A stretch of 64,000 nucleotides of DNA from Alcaligenes sp. SDU_A2 (GCF_038237375.1 NZ_CP151273.1:124001-188000), one strand, 5' to 3'. Shown: positions 36,387 through 46,560, counted from the stretch's first letter. Numbers and translations are program-made. The notes: generated by a model not told the origin, from the sequence alone.

Positions 36387-37652
36387 TCAATTCCATTGGT
36401 GGTAGCGCGGCGCGGCACCATTAAGCACGTAATTGCCCAACAGGTGATATTTCCAACGCACCGGGTCGTGCAAGGTGTGTACGCGGGCATTGCGCCAGTG
36501 GCGATCCAAATTGTGAGCCGCCCGCGTGGCCGAAGAACCAGCCAATGCAAAGAGCTGTTCACTGGCGTTCAAAGCGGCTTCCGTGGTCAGGATCTTGGCC
36601 TCGGCCACCGCCGCAGAAGCGCGGGCACTGGCATCCGCATTCACCGGGGCGGCGGCCAGGCCATCCAACAGACGCGCTGTTTCCAGCAACACGGCCTGCG
36701 CGGCATCCACCTCGATCTGCAAAGCGCCGACTTCCTGAATAATGTGCGGGTCCTGCGTAGCGCTGGCGACGCCCGAATCACTCCAGGGCCGTGCCCGTTC
36801 GCGCACAAAATCCAGCGCATCGCGCAAAGCGCCTTGTGCAAGTCCGGCATCGATACTGGCTTGAATCAATTGCGAGACCGGCCCGGACAAAGAGGGCACA
36901 TCGGCAAAACGCCAGCTTTCTATGATGTCGTCATCGTCAACAAGCACCTGATCGAACACCACGCTGCCACTGGCGGTAGTGCGCTGCCCAAACGAGCTCC
37001 AATCGTCGATGACGTGTACGCCGGGCGCATCGCGGCGCACCCACACCTGCACGTTGCGCCCTTGCTCATCAGCAGCACGAAAAGGAATCCAGTGTGCAAA
37101 CAAAGCGCCGGTGGAATAGAAACGCGTGCCGCTGACGCGCAAGCGACCATCGGCACCGCGGCTGAGCTGCGCCGTCAACTCGGTTATGCGTGCGGCCTTG
37201 CCCTTTTTCTCCGGCCCCGCATTACCCAGACGCACGCCGGCCAGCACCGCCGTAAACCAGCGCTGTTTCTGCGCTGCGCTACCTGTATCTTTCAGGTTCT
37301 GGATCAAGGCGAAATGGTTTTGCGGAATCTGCCCCAACGATCCATCGGCGGCGCTGATGATGGCGAAAACCTGCGCCAGTGTCTCGTTGGAAGCGTCCAA
37401 ACCGCCATAGGCCCTGGGAATCGTGATCGCGCCCAAGCCGCTGGCGGTATAACGCTCGATCTCGTCCCACGGCAGCAGACGCAAGCGGTCACGCTCGGCA
37501 GCGGTTCGGGCAAATTCACTCGCCAATGTCCGGGCCACCGCCAAGGCTTCGGCTTCGCTGCCTATGCGGTAGGGAGGGTGAGGGGGCAGCGGCAGGCGTT
37601 GCGCGGCTCCCGCGTCAGACAACGCTGCGCCCCGAGTATTCCGATCTGTCAT
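36387..37652 (-). CDS. SfnB/DszC-like flavin-dependent oxidoreductase, tandem paralogue
   Basis: The 421-residue protein is a paralogue of the next gene in the operon. Shared blocks include ASGLGAITIPRAYGGLDASNETLAQVFAIISAADGSLGQIPQNHF, YSTGALFAHWIPF and the C-terminal HWRNARVHTLHDPVRWKYHLLGNYVLNGAAPRYH. Similarity extends to DNA level at the gene ends. It carries an extra 25-residue N-terminal stretch. Having two copies suggests different sulfur substrates or successive oxidation steps. Confidence 0.88.
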   Translation of the reverse strand: MTDRNTRGAALSDAGAAQRLPLPPHPPYRIGSEAEALAVARTLASEFARTAAERDRLRLLPWDEIERYTASGLGAITIPRAYGGLDASNETLAQVFAIISAADGSLGQIPQNHFALIQNLKDTGSAAQKQRWFTAVLAGVRLGNAGPEKKGKAARITELTAQLSRGADGRLRVSGTRFYSTGALFAHWIPFRAADEQGRNVQVWVRRDAPGVHVIDDWSSFGQRTTASGSVVFDQVLVDDDDIIESWRFADVPSLSGPVSQLIQASIDAGLAQGALRDALDFVRERARPWSDSGVASATQDPHIIQEVGALQIEVDAAQAVLLETARLLDGLAAAPVNADASARASAAVAEAKILTTEAALNASEQLFALAGSSATRAAHNLDRHWRNARVHTLHDPVRWKYHLLGNYVLNGAAPRYHQWN

Positions 37653-37706
37653 GCGGTACTCTTTTCAATGAAAAAACAGGGGGGTCAAGTGCTTACGGCA
37701 CCGGCA

Positions 37707-38369
37707 TCAACGGCTGCGCAGCCAATGCACACAGCGGTCGCCGGCAAACTGCACCACGCACACCAAGGCAATCAGTACGGCAATGACAATCAACATGACT
37801 TGCGTATCGAAGCGCTGGTAGCCATAACGGATAGCCAGATCACCCAGACCGCCGGCACCGACCGCGCCCGCCATTGCCGAAGAACTGATCAAGGCCACCA
37901 CGGTAATCGTGAAGCCGCCCACAATGCCGGGCAGGGCCTCGGGCAGATACACATGACGCACAATGTCCCATTTTTTGCAGCCCATCGCCTGGGCGGCTTC
38001 GATCAAACCGGCATCCACCTCGCGCAAGCTGACCTCGGCAATGCGGGCGAAAAAGGGGGTCGCGCTAATGGCCAAAGGGACAATCGCGGCCCACACGCCA
38101 ATCGTGGTGCCTGCGACCAAACGCGTAAACGGAATCAGCGCCACCAACAAGACAATGAAAGGCGTGGCACGGAAACCATTCACCACACTGCCCACGACCC
38201 GATTGATCTTGGGCGACGCCCAAAACCCATTGGGGGCTGTCACGATCAACAGTATCGCCAAGGGAATGCCGGCCAGAAATGCAATCACGCCCGATACGCC
38301 CACCATCATCAAGGTGTCCAGCAAGGCCTGACCATAGCGCTCAATGGGAATACTCAGATTCCACAACAT
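37707..38369 (-). CDS. metI: MetI-family ABC permease
   Basis: The 220-residue protein has five membrane segments and the coupling loop [30 protein letters not shown] near residues 125-155. The ATG at 38369 has GAGG 11 bases upstream; a TTG at 38384 is also in frame. It overlaps metN by about 29 bases, so the two are translationally coupled. It forms the channel of the Met-type transporter in the sulfur island. Confidence 0.9.
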   Translation of the reverse strand: MLWNLSIPIERYGQALLDTLMMVGVSGVIAFLAGIPLAILLIVTAPNGFWASPKINRVVGSVVNGFRATPFIVLLVALIPFTRLVAGTTIGVWAAIVPLAISATPFFARIAEVSLREVDAGLIEAAQAMGCKKWDIVRHVYLPEALPGIVGGFTITVVALISSSAMAGAVGAGGLGDLAIRYGYQRFDTQVMLIVIAVLIALVCVVQFAGDRCVHWLRSR

Positions 38370-39546
38370 ATCCAATATCCTCAATGTGATGCGCGATGGC
38401 CGTCGGGCCTTGCGTCAACGATTGCAAATCAGGCAAGGTCGCATGACCGTCGATGGCCACCAGCAAACGTCCGTGGGCATGGCCCTGAATACGGTCCACC
38501 CCGCCGTGGATCAACTGCGGCTGGCCCGGCAGGCTGCGCGCAATGCGCAGCAAATCCGGCTCCCTGCCGCCTTCGCCGCTGTAGCTCAATTGCAAGATAC
38601 GGCTGTATCCCCCGTGCTTGGGTGGCTGCTGTACCAGACGCGCCTGCAGATCCTCGGGCAGCGTATGTTGCAGCGGAGCCAGCAAAGCCTTGGTTGCATC
38701 GTGTTGTGGTTTGCCGAACACGCGCCAGACCTCGCCCAGTTCGGCAATACGGCCTTTTTCCAGTACCAGCACACGATCGGCAATCTCGCGGATCACACTC
38801 ATCTCGTGCGTGATCAGCACCACGGTAATACCCAGGCGGCGGTTAATGTCCTTGAGCAGACTCAGAATGGATTGCGTGGTCTCCGGGTCCAGCGCCGATG
38901 TGGCCTCGTCGCACAACAGAATCTCCGGGCCACTGGCCAGGGCGCGGGCAATGCCCACACGCTGTTTTTGCCCACCGGACAAACGGCTGGGATAGGTATC
39001 CGCCTTGTCTTGCAGGCCCACCAGTTGCAGTAATTCCTGCACACGCCGCGCAATATCCTGCGCGGCCACACCGGCCACCTTCAAAGGCAAAGCCACGTTC
39101 TCGTACACCGTCTTGGCGGACAGCAAATTGAAGTGCTGAAAAATCATGCCGATGCGCCGCCGCAAGCGCACCAGATCAGACTCATTCAATTGGGCAATGT
39201 CCACGCCATCGACCAAGACCTGACCGCCTGTAGGGCGCTCCAGGCGGTTAATCGTGCGCAGCAAGCTAGACTTGCCCGCGCCGCTGCGGCCAATAATGCC
39301 AAAAATGCTGCCCGGCGCTATTTCCAGATCAATATCCTGCAAGGCGGGCACGGCACCCGCCGACGATTGATAGGTTTTGGATACATTGCGAAAGACCACA
39401 CTGCCCGCTTGTACGGCTTTGGCCTGTGCCGCCGACTCTGCCTTGAGGGACGCACTGGCTTTTTTAAGCTCGCGAAGCCCGGCCAGCTCTGTAGCCGTAT
39501 CGCGCAGATCGTCCAGATTACGTCGTAGTAATGATGTCGATGCCAT
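38341..39546 (-). CDS. metN: MetN-family ABC ATPase with N-terminal extension
   Basis: The 401-residue protein has Walker [10 protein letters not shown] near residue 88, signature [15 protein letters not shown] near 190, Walker [14 protein letters not shown], and the C-terminal regulatory (NIL/ACT-like) domain seen in MetN, ending the usual 343-residue core. The first 47 residues (rich in Leu, Ala, Lys) are extra and could form a short helix pair; an internal start is possible. It energises uptake through MetI, serving the MetQ proteins encoded around it. Confidence 0.92.
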   Translation of the reverse strand: MASTSLLRRNLDDLRDTATELAGLRELKKASASLKAESAAQAKAVQAGSVVFRNVSKTYQSSAGAVPALQDIDLEIAPGSIFGIIGRSGAGKSSLLRTINRLERPTGGQVLVDGVDIAQLNESDLVRLRRRIGMIFQHFNLLSAKTVYENVALPLKVAGVAAQDIARRVQELLQLVGLQDKADTYPSRLSGGQKQRVGIARALASGPEILLCDEATSALDPETTQSILSLLKDINRRLGITVVLITHEMSVIREIADRVLVLEKGRIAELGEVWRVFGKPQHDATKALLAPLQHTLPEDLQARLVQQPPKHGGYSRILQLSYSGEGGREPDLLRIARSLPGQPQLIHGGVDRIQGHAHGRLLVAIDGHATLPDLQSLTQGPTAIAHHIEDIGYVVESEYSH

Positions 39547-39551
39547 ATGCC

Positions 39552-40391
39552 TTACTCGCTACGCTGCTTGCCTTGCCAGGGCAATGTGTAAAGATTGGGG
39601 TTGTGATCAAAACGCTCGTCAATAATGTCGCGCACCGCCTTTGACTGCTGGAACAACTGCACAAACTGCTGCAAGACTGGGTCGCCGGCACGGTCTTTGC
39701 GCACGGCAAAACCCATGGCATAAAAGGTGTCGGCTATGCCCGAATACACCAATGCCTTGCCCGCATCCGCCTTACGCCCGGCGCTGACAAAGTAGCTGGG
39801 CCAGACCACGGCCAGATCCACATCCGGCAAAGAGTGAATCAACTGCGGCCCCTCAATTTCCACCAACTTGAGCTGCTTCGGGTTGCCCACGACATCGTTC
39901 ACGGTCGCGCCGGTATCCAGACCATTGCGCAGCGTAATCAGGCCCGCTTTCTGCAACAGCAGCAAGCCCCGCCCCTGATTGACCGGATCATTCGGCACAG
40001 AGACGGTGGCCCCCTTGGGTACCTGATCCAAAGACCGGTATTTATTCGAGTACAAACCGATGTTTTGCAGCAAACCCAGGCCGATCAATTGCAAGCCATA
40101 GCCACGTTCTTTGATGGCATTTCTCAAAAAGGCTTCGTGCTGGAAGAAATTCACATCGATATCACGGTTGTTGACCGCCTCGTTGGGCAAGGTCCAGTCC
40201 GTAAACTCCACCAGCTCAATATCCAGACCCTGTTTTTTGGCTTCCGGAATCAAAGCCTGCACGGCATCCGAGGTCACGCCCGGTATCGAACCAACTTTAA
40301 TGACGGCAGCCACGCTGCTCAGCGGAACAAGGGCGGCCAACACAAAACCCAGGGCCCAACGCCGCGCATAATGTGAAAAAGTAGTCGCCAT
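39552..40391 (-). CDS. MetQ/NlpA-family ABC substrate-binding protein
   Basis: The 279-residue protein has a signal peptide ([19 protein letters not shown]) without a lipobox cysteine, followed by [36 protein letters not shown]. It shares [20 protein letters not shown] with its tandem neighbour. Its start overlaps the neighbour's stop by one base (TAATG), and metN follows after five bases. Confidence 0.9.
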   Translation of the reverse strand: MATTFSHYARRWALGFVLAALVPLSSVAAVIKVGSIPGVTSDAVQALIPEAKKQGLDIELVEFTDWTLPNEAVNNRDIDVNFFQHEAFLRNAIKERGYGLQLIGLGLLQNIGLYSNKYRSLDQVPKGATVSVPNDPVNQGRGLLLLQKAGLITLRNGLDTGATVNDVVGNPKQLKLVEIEGPQLIHSLPDVDLAVVWPSYFVSAGRKADAGKALVYSGIADTFYAMGFAVRKDRAGDPVLQQFVQLFQQSKAVRDIIDERFDHNPNLYTLPWQGKQRSE

Positions 40392-41218
40392 TATTTAGCC
40401 CCCCCTTGAACCTTCAGCCAAGCCAGGTTGTATAAGCGTTCGTCATTATTAAAAGCCGCACGCGAAACATCTCGCACGGATTGGGAGTTTTGATAGATGG
40501 AAATGAATTTTTGAATGACAGGATCGGCAATTCGTTCGGCCTTGACGACGAATTGAATCGCAAACTGCGCATCTTCGATGCCGGAATACGCTAAACCGCT
40601 GGATGGATCAAAGGCTTTGGCGGCCACAATGAAATGCGGATAGCCCTGGGCAATATCCACATCGCCAGTAATGCGCACCAGTTGCGGGCCTTCAACCTCC
40701 ACAAAACTTAGCTTCTTGGGGTTCTCGACAATATCGTCCAGATTACCCAGATACCCCACTTCCGGCTTGAGCTTGATCAGCCCCGCTTTTTGCAGCAACA
40801 ACAGGCCGCGGCCCTGGTTCACAGGATCATTGGCAATCCCTACTTTGCCACCCTGCGGCACTTGGTCTACCGATTGATGCTTGAGCGAATACACGCCCAC
40901 ATTGGCCAGAATGCCCGTGCCGGCGCTGGCCAGCTTGTAGCCGTTTTTCTCGATGGCGTTATTCAGAAAAGGCTGGTGCTGAAAATAGTTGATGTCGATA
41001 TCGCCGCTGTCCACGGCCACATTGGGCGTGGTCCAATCGGTAAACTCGATGACCTCGACATTGATGCCTTGCGCCTTGGCGTCCTTGGCCGCTGCGTTAA
41101 TGGAATCCGCATACGCACCCGGAACAACGCCGATTCGCAAAGAATCTGCGGCACTGGCAGGGGAAATAGCCAGCACAAGGGCACCGGCGAGAATCAATTT
41201 GGAAAAATGCTGGAGCAT
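40391..41218 (-). CDS. MetQ/NlpA-family ABC substrate-binding protein, first gene of the minus-strand sulfur operon
   Basis: The 275-residue protein has a signal peptide (LILAGALVLAISPASAA), no lipobox cysteine, and the MetQ mature region LRIGVVPGAYADSINAAAKDAKAQGINVEVIEFTDW. It is the promoter-proximal gene of an eight-gene minus-strand run (41218 down to 32869) that contains a second tandem metQ, metN, metI, two SfnB-like genes, a third metQ and the DszA-like gene. Confidence 0.9.
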   Translation of the reverse strand: MLQHFSKLILAGALVLAISPASAADSLRIGVVPGAYADSINAAAKDAKAQGINVEVIEFTDWTTPNVAVDSGDIDINYFQHQPFLNNAIEKNGYKLASAGTGILANVGVYSLKHQSVDQVPQGGKVGIANDPVNQGRGLLLLQKAGLIKLKPEVGYLGNLDDIVENPKKLSFVEVEGPQLVRITGDVDIAQGYPHFIVAAKAFDPSSGLAYSGIEDAQFAIQFVVKAERIADPVIQKFISIYQNSQSVRDVSRAAFNNDERLYNLAWLKVQGGAK

Positions 41219-41544
41219 GATGAACAGCGCCTAAAAGGGTTGGCCTGCTCATGCAGGCAAATCTTACAAGCTTCTATTACATCGACTCGATGCCCCTCGC
41301 ACCACAACAGAACAATCATTTACTTATGCGCGGCAAGACTCCATCTACATTTCTTTAAGTTATTGATATACAAATTATTTTAAAAAATAAGCGCCATGCT
41401 ATAACCACGCATAAAGTCCTTGGCATGCCCCTCAGCCAACTTTCTGACGGGCTTTAAAGCGCGGGATGGCGACCGTCGCACACGCACCATGCCCACTAAG
41501 GCCAGGGCAATGCCCGCCTGCCACCTCGGCCTCCGAAGGCCAAA
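41219..41544 (-). promoter_or_regulatory. AT-rich promoter region of the minus-strand sulfur operon
   Basis: There is no gene in this gap. Bases 41351-41390 are almost entirely A and T, in strong contrast to the surroundings, and end in ATAAGC like the AT-rich block before the plus-strand sulfur operon (30091-30097). This is the natural place for a sulfur-starvation activator of the CysB type. The remainder shows nothing recognisable. Confidence 0.4.
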
Positions 41545-41568
41545 AAAATCCGCCCGAAGGCGGATTTT
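41545..41568. terminator. bidirectional intrinsic terminator downstream of argD
   Basis: AAAATCCGCC pairs with GGCGGATTTT around CGAA, 20 bases beyond the argD stop codon. Confidence 0.88.
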
Positions 41569-41587
41569 CTTTCTGCAAGAGCGCCTT

Positions 41588-42778
41588 TTAGCCGCGCACC
41601 TGCACCAGCAATTCGTCCAGCCAAGCCAACATCAAGTCCACTTCCTGAGCCGTAATATTGAGCGCAGGCATGAAACGCAACAGGTTAGGGCGGGGCGAGT
41701 TAAGCAGCATGCCTTCGGGCGCGCGTTCGCGGGCTGCATTGACCAAGGCCGGGCCGTCGTCCTGATCCAGAATCAAAGCACGCAGCAAGCCGACGCCTCG
41801 TTCGCCTTTCATGCCCCACTTGGCGCTGATGGCCAGCAAACCTTCGGACAATTGCTGGGCGCGAGCATTGACCGCATCCAAGAACCCAGGCGAGGTCAGT
41901 TCATCGAACACGGCCACGCCAGCGGCGGTCATCAAGGGGTTGCCATTGTAGGTGCCACCTTGATCGCCCGGCTGAAAGCACGCCACTTCTTCTCGGGCAC
42001 ACAGAGCCGACAGCGGCACGCCGCCGCCGATGCCCTTGCCTAGCGTCATGATGTCGGGCAGGACTCCGGCATGTTCGTACGCGAACAAGGTGCCGGTGCG
42101 GCCCATGCCGGTCTGCACTTCGTCCACGATCAGGAGCAGTTTGTGCTCGTCGGCCAGGGCGCGCAGGCCTTTCATGAACTCGACGGTAGCGGGGATGACG
42201 CCGGCTTCGCCCTGCACCGGCTCCAACATGATGCCCACGGTTTTATCGTCGATCAGTGCGCGCACCGATTCCAGATTGTTCAGTTCGGCCTTGGGGAAGC
42301 CTTCCACTTGCGGGGCAAACAGACGATCCCAGCCCGGCTTGCCGGACAAAGACATGGTGGCCAGAGTGCGGCCATGAAAAGAGTGCTCGAAAGAAATAAT
42401 CTTGTAAGCACCATCTTTATAAACCTGTCCCCACTTGCGGGCCAGCTTGATTGCGCCTTCGTTGGCTTCGGCACCGCTGTTGGCAAAAAACACTCGGTCA
42501 AAGCAGGAATGCGTGACGATGCGCTTGGCCAGCTCGATGGAGGGCTCGTTGTAAAAGGCGGGCGAAGGGTTGATCAGCTTGGCGGCCTGATCGTTGATCG
42601 CCTTGATGACGCTGGCAGGGCTATGACCCAGCGCGTTCACTGCCCAGCCCTGAACCGTATCCAGGTATCGCTTGCCGTTATGGTCTTCCAGCCAGGAGCC
42701 TTCTCCTCGCACGAAAACCAACTCCGGACGCTGGGTAATTTCCATTAATGCACGTACACCGGCCCGATCGAATTCCAT
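41588..42778 (-). CDS. argD: acetylornithine aminotransferase family protein
   Basis: The 396-residue class III PLP aminotransferase has [19 protein letters not shown] near residue 103, the pocket text [20 protein letters not shown], and the PLP region [45 protein letters not shown] with the lysine in TLGKGIG. Length and motifs fit ArgD (acetylornithine or succinyldiaminopimelate transaminase). It is a single-gene unit with a good terminator; related aminotransferases for GABA or ornithine cannot be excluded. Confidence 0.88.
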   Translation of the reverse strand: MEFDRAGVRALMEITQRPELVFVRGEGSWLEDHNGKRYLDTVQGWAVNALGHSPASVIKAINDQAAKLINPSPAFYNEPSIELAKRIVTHSCFDRVFFANSGAEANEGAIKLARKWGQVYKDGAYKIISFEHSFHGRTLATMSLSGKPGWDRLFAPQVEGFPKAELNNLESVRALIDDKTVGIMLEPVQGEAGVIPATVEFMKGLRALADEHKLLLIVDEVQTGMGRTGTLFAYEHAGVLPDIMTLGKGIGGGVPLSALCAREEVACFQPGDQGGTYNGNPLMTAAGVAVFDELTSPGFLDAVNARAQQLSEGLLAISAKWGMKGERGVGLLRALILDQDDGPALVNAARERAPEGMLLNSPRPNLLRFMPALNITAQEVDLMLAWLDELLVQVRG

Positions 42779-42979
42779 AACGGCAAACCTTGATCAAAGT
42801 AGAAAAAAGAAACCAGCCCGGCGGCTGGACACAATGATTCTAACGCAGCCAATGCGCCCCGGAACGCTTGGGCCTGGGACAATCCCATTCCCAGGCCCGA
42901 TTGTCCCTTTTCCGGCACAAACCGGCTGCCCGCCGGTCTTGCCCCATCCACATCCGGCGGGTCGCAAGCGTCCGACACG

Positions 42980-44044
42980 CTAACGATACGCCTGCGCTTG
43001 CAACTGACCAATACCCGATATCAACAAGCGTTGCGTCATGGCACGCACATCCAGATGCGTCGCGTTGCACACCACTGCCGCCCCCCGGTGCATCTGGGGC
43101 GCATACGCCATAAAGCTGTGATAGCCGGCCCAGCCACCGGCATGCCCCCAGGCGGCGACATCCGCCAGCAGCCCGGTTTCCAACCCAAACTGATAATTCC
43201 CCTTGGGTTTCACGGCCTGGCCCTGCGTCAGGGCCGTCCGCACGCCCGCCAATGGCCGACCGCCCGGACTGTCCAGAACAGTATCCTGATCCAGATGCAC
43301 CAGCCAGCGATGCAAATCGGTCGCGCTGCTGTGTACCTGCCCGTCGCCGGTTTGTTCCCAGCTCGACTCGACCACCTGCGTCTGTCCCTTCTCGACCCGA
43401 TAGCCCCGCGCCAAACGGGGCAGAGCGGCCGGATAACGATCCACAATCGCGGTCTGCGTCATGCCTAGCGGACCAAAAATATAGCGTTGCGAAAATACGG
43501 CCAGGGCCTGGCCACTGACACGCTCGACCAATTGGGCCAGCAGAAAATACCCGGTATTACTGTATTCAAAGCGCACGCCCGGCTCAAAACGCAGCGTCGG
43601 CGCGGCCGCCAACACAGCCATGGTATCGGCCACCGTGGCCGTTTCCGACCCGCGACCGGCTTTGTACAAGGGGTCGATATAGTCCGGCAGGCCACCGGTA
43701 TGTTGCAGAACCTGCCGGATGCTGGGCCGACCCAACTCGCCCGGCAGCGATTCCAAGTAAGCACCCAAAGGCTGATCCAGATCCACGCGGCCATCGGCAA
43801 CCAACAGCAGCACGGCCAGCGCCGTAAACTGCTTGGACAAGGACGCCAGATTGAACTGCGTGTCTACATCGATAGGCACGCGCCGCTCCAGATCCGCCCA
43901 GCCCCAGGCCCCCGTGGAGACACCCTGGGCGGGATTCAGCAAGGCCCAGGCGCAACCCGGCGCAGGCTGCGCCGGCGCTGCATCGGCCCTGGCTGCCGCC
44001 AAAGGGGCCAAGGCCAACAGTATTGTTGTCACGATGCGTTTCAT
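42980..44044 (-). CDS. periplasmic serine hydrolase (beta-lactamase/PBP4-like family)
   Basis: The 354-residue protein has a signal peptide (IVTTILLALAPLAAARA) and the three class C-type motifs: S68-L-S-K71 in FNLASLSKQF, YSN in FEYSNTGYF, and HAGG in AWGHAGGWAGYHS near the C-terminus. The family includes esterases, D-peptidases and beta-lactamases. Its ATG overlaps the receptor stop codon by one base (TGATG), so it is translationally coupled to a siderophore receptor; a role in processing the ligand is a reasonable inference. The open frame extends 24 codons upstream, but the ATG at 44044 gives the signal peptide. Confidence 0.87.
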   Translation of the reverse strand: MKRIVTTILLALAPLAAARADAAPAQPAPGCAWALLNPAQGVSTGAWGWADLERRVPIDVDTQFNLASLSKQFTALAVLLLVADGRVDLDQPLGAYLESLPGELGRPSIRQVLQHTGGLPDYIDPLYKAGRGSETATVADTMAVLAAAPTLRFEPGVRFEYSNTGYFLLAQLVERVSGQALAVFSQRYIFGPLGMTQTAIVDRYPAALPRLARGYRVEKGQTQVVESSWEQTGDGQVHSSATDLHRWLVHLDQDTVLDSPGGRPLAGVRTALTQGQAVKPKGNYQFGLETGLLADVAAWGHAGGWAGYHSFMAYAPQMHRGAAVVCNATHLDVRAMTQRLLISGIGQLQAQAYR

Positions 44045-46560
44045 CAAAAACGTCCCGAGAAAGTCAAAGAAGCCTGTCGGCCCAGGCCCCAACCGCAGGT
44101 CCAGAGCGAACCGCAACCGTTGACGTACTGCTTATCGGCAATATTGGTCACGCTCAACGACAGTTCGCTGTTTTTAAGCACAGGCGAGAATCGTCCCAAC
44201 TGGGTCGCCACACGCAGATCCGCCACGGTATGGGCCGGAATATGCAGGCTGGCATAACCGCCACCGGCCACGCCTATGTCGCCCCCGCGGGACGAACCGA
44301 CGTGACGCACGCCTACGCCCATGACAGTACCGGCCAGCGCGTGAGAACCTGTAAACGTATAGTCCACCCACAAGGCTGCTTGATGGCGCGGCGCATACAG
44401 TGCCGGTTGGCCCTTTTCTTCAGGAATTTCGCTGCTGATGACCTTGGTGTCCAGAAAGGAATAGCTGCCGATGACGGACCAGTTGGGCGACAAGCGGCCT
44501 GTCACCGCCAGTTCCAGCCCGCGCGAACGCAGCTCGCCGCTTTGCACCTGCTCGGGGTAACCATTGATCGGATCGTCGGTCAATCGGTTGGTCTGGCGCA
44601 GATCGAATACCGCCGCCGTGGCCATCCAGCGCGCACCATCCGGCTGATACTTGATCCCCAGTTCCGTCTGCTTGCCCCGCATGGGCTTGAACGGCGTGCC
44701 GTCCGCCGTCACGCCCGCCACCGGCTCGAAAGAGGTGGCGTAGCTGATGTACGGTGCCCAACCCGAATCAAAGCGGTACAACGCGCCCAGTCGCCCCGTG
44801 GTCGCCCGGTCGCGCTGACCCAGATCGCTCGTCTGGCCGCTGCGACGACGCGATTGGCCACTGATCACCGAGCGGTCATGACGCAACCCCGCCACAAGGC
44901 GCCAGTTGCCCAGGCTGATCTGATCCTGCAGATACACACCGGTCTGCCGCTTGCGACTATTTAGTTCGCTCAGCGTAGTGAACGAACCGATGGCCGCACC
45001 ATACACAGGTTCGTACAGATCCAGCGCCCCCCTGCTGCCAGCCGGCCCGACATCGGCCATCTGCCGGCGCGCATCAAACGAATTACGGTAGAAATCTAGC
45101 CCCAACAGCACAGCATGCTCGGCCTGGCCCGTGGAAAAACGCCATTCGGATTGCGTATCCACGCCCAGCGAACGCGACGAGCCGGTGCCACGGTTGGCAT
45201 AACGCTCCAAGGTGCGCCAATCCCAGCCGCCGGCGGACGGGTCATCGTAAGCATACATATCGCTGGTCACCGACTCCATCACGGACTTGATGCGCTGCAC
45301 GCGCAGATTCTGGCGCAACGTCCAGTTGTCGTTGACGTCATACACGGCTGACCAGCCCGCCATATCCTGATCGCGGTCGTAACGGTCGAAATGCGGCTCC
45401 CCGATAAAGCGCGAAATCGGAATTTTGCCGTTGGGGTTATCGAACAAAGTACCGTAGGCGGGCAGCCACATGTAGTCGCTGCCACCCCGGTCGCGTTGGA
45501 TCGAACCCATCAAGACAATTTCTCCATCCTCGCCCAAAGGCAGCGTCACCGACGGCGCAATCAGGGTGCGCTTGCGCTTGACGTGTTCGCTGCGGCTTTC
45601 CGTGTCCGAGTTCAACGCCAGCAAGCGCCAGGCGCTGACGCCTTGTTCGCCCAGCGCGCCGCCCAGATCGACGCTGCCGCGCAGTTGACGTGGCGCACCG
45701 ACAGTCAATTCGATATTGCGCTGATCGACGCGGGTAGGGCGCTTGCTGACCATATTGACCATGCCGCCAGGCACGACCTGCCCATAGACCACCGACGCCG
45801 GGCCCTTGAGCACTTCAATCCGTTCCAGCATGAAAGGATCGACCTGCGGCAAGGTCCAGTTATTGCCCGCGCCACTGCCGCCAGCCAGTTTTATCCCATC
45901 GAGCCAGGCCACCGAATCGGCATTGAATCCCCGAAACGACATGGTATCGAAGCGCGAATCCACGCCATCAAACTCCACGGCCACGCCCGGCACATACCGC
46001 AAGGCCTCGCCCACCGTACGCGTGGCCTGAGATTCAATCTGCTGCTGCGTCACCACGGCGACCGAGGCCGGTGTATCCATAATGGCCACATCGCTCTTGG
46101 TGGCCGTGGCGCTGCGCGTGGCCAGCAAGCCATTGGCTGGCCCGGTGGCGGTTTCTCGATTGGCCTGGACACGCACTGCCTCCAGTTCCTCGTAGCTGCG
46201 GCTGCTGCGTGCCGGAACCGGGCGCAAGCGAAAACCGTCGCCCTGGGCCACCGCCTCCAGCCCGCTGCCACGCAAAATACGCGCCAGCCCCTGCTGCGGC
46301 GTGTAGCGACCGCTCAAACCCGCACTGGACTTGCCCGCCGTCAAGGCACCATCAATCGCCAGCATAAAACCACCCTGGGCGGCAAAGCGATTCAGCACCT
46401 GATCCAGCGTACCAGCCGCAATCTGGACCTGTACCTGCACAGCAGCCGGGGGCTGGGCCTGAACCGGTGCCAAGGTGCCACTGCACAACAGACTGGCCGC
46501 AAACACCCAATGCCCCAAGGCTGGGCGGCTGACCGCCAAGTAAGTAGACCTAACTCGCAT
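44044..46560 (-). CDS. TonB-dependent siderophore receptor with STN signalling domain
   Basis: The 838-residue outer-membrane receptor has a signal peptide ending at AQA, then an STN domain (IAAGTLDQVLNRFAAQGGFMLAIDGALTAGKSSAGLSGRYTPQQGLARIL), a plug domain (IMDTPASVAVVTQQQIESQ, VLKGPASVVYGQVVPGGMVNMVSKRP) and a long barrel ending in aromatic TFSGRF. STN-bearing receptors pass a ligand signal to a FecR-type anti-sigma factor, and fecR and fecI lie directly upstream. Barrel text resembles ferrichrome and pyoverdine-type receptors; the siderophore is not identifiable. ATG at 46560 is preceded by an in-frame GTG. Confidence 0.92.
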   Translation of the reverse strand: MRVRSTYLAVSRPALGHWVFAASLLCSGTLAPVQAQPPAAVQVQVQIAAGTLDQVLNRFAAQGGFMLAIDGALTAGKSSAGLSGRYTPQQGLARILRGSGLEAVAQGDGFRLRPVPARSSRSYEELEAVRVQANRETATGPANGLLATRSATATKSDVAIMDTPASVAVVTQQQIESQATRTVGEALRYVPGVAVEFDGVDSRFDTMSFRGFNADSVAWLDGIKLAGGSGAGNNWTLPQVDPFMLERIEVLKGPASVVYGQVVPGGMVNMVSKRPTRVDQRNIELTVGAPRQLRGSVDLGGALGEQGVSAWRLLALNSDTESRSEHVKRKRTLIAPSVTLPLGEDGEIVLMGSIQRDRGGSDYMWLPAYGTLFDNPNGKIPISRFIGEPHFDRYDRDQDMAGWSAVYDVNDNWTLRQNLRVQRIKSVMESVTSDMYAYDDPSAGGWDWRTLERYANRGTGSSRSLGVDTQSEWRFSTGQAEHAVLLGLDFYRNSFDARRQMADVGPAGSRGALDLYEPVYGAAIGSFTTLSELNSRKRQTGVYLQDQISLGNWRLVAGLRHDRSVISGQSRRRSGQTSDLGQRDRATTGRLGALYRFDSGWAPYISYATSFEPVAGVTADGTPFKPMRGKQTELGIKYQPDGARWMATAAVFDLRQTNRLTDDPINGYPEQVQSGELRSRGLELAVTGRLSPNWSVIGSYSFLDTKVISSEIPEEKGQPALYAPRHQAALWVDYTFTGSHALAGTVMGVGVRHVGSSRGGDIGVAGGGYASLHIPAHTVADLRVATQLGRFSPVLKNSELSLSVTNIADKQYVNGCGSLWTCGWGLGRQASLTFSGRF

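Noticed and set aside
36123-38813. 896-codon open frame on the plus strand across the SfnB, MetI and MetN genes
   Set aside because: It opposes five recognisable coding segments and has shadow-frame composition and no motif.
42870-42898. Ten-base stem GGGCCTGGGA / TCCCAGGCCC between the serine hydrolase and argD genes
   Set aside because: It could be a terminator, but there is no T-run on the minus strand, so it was not listed as a feature.
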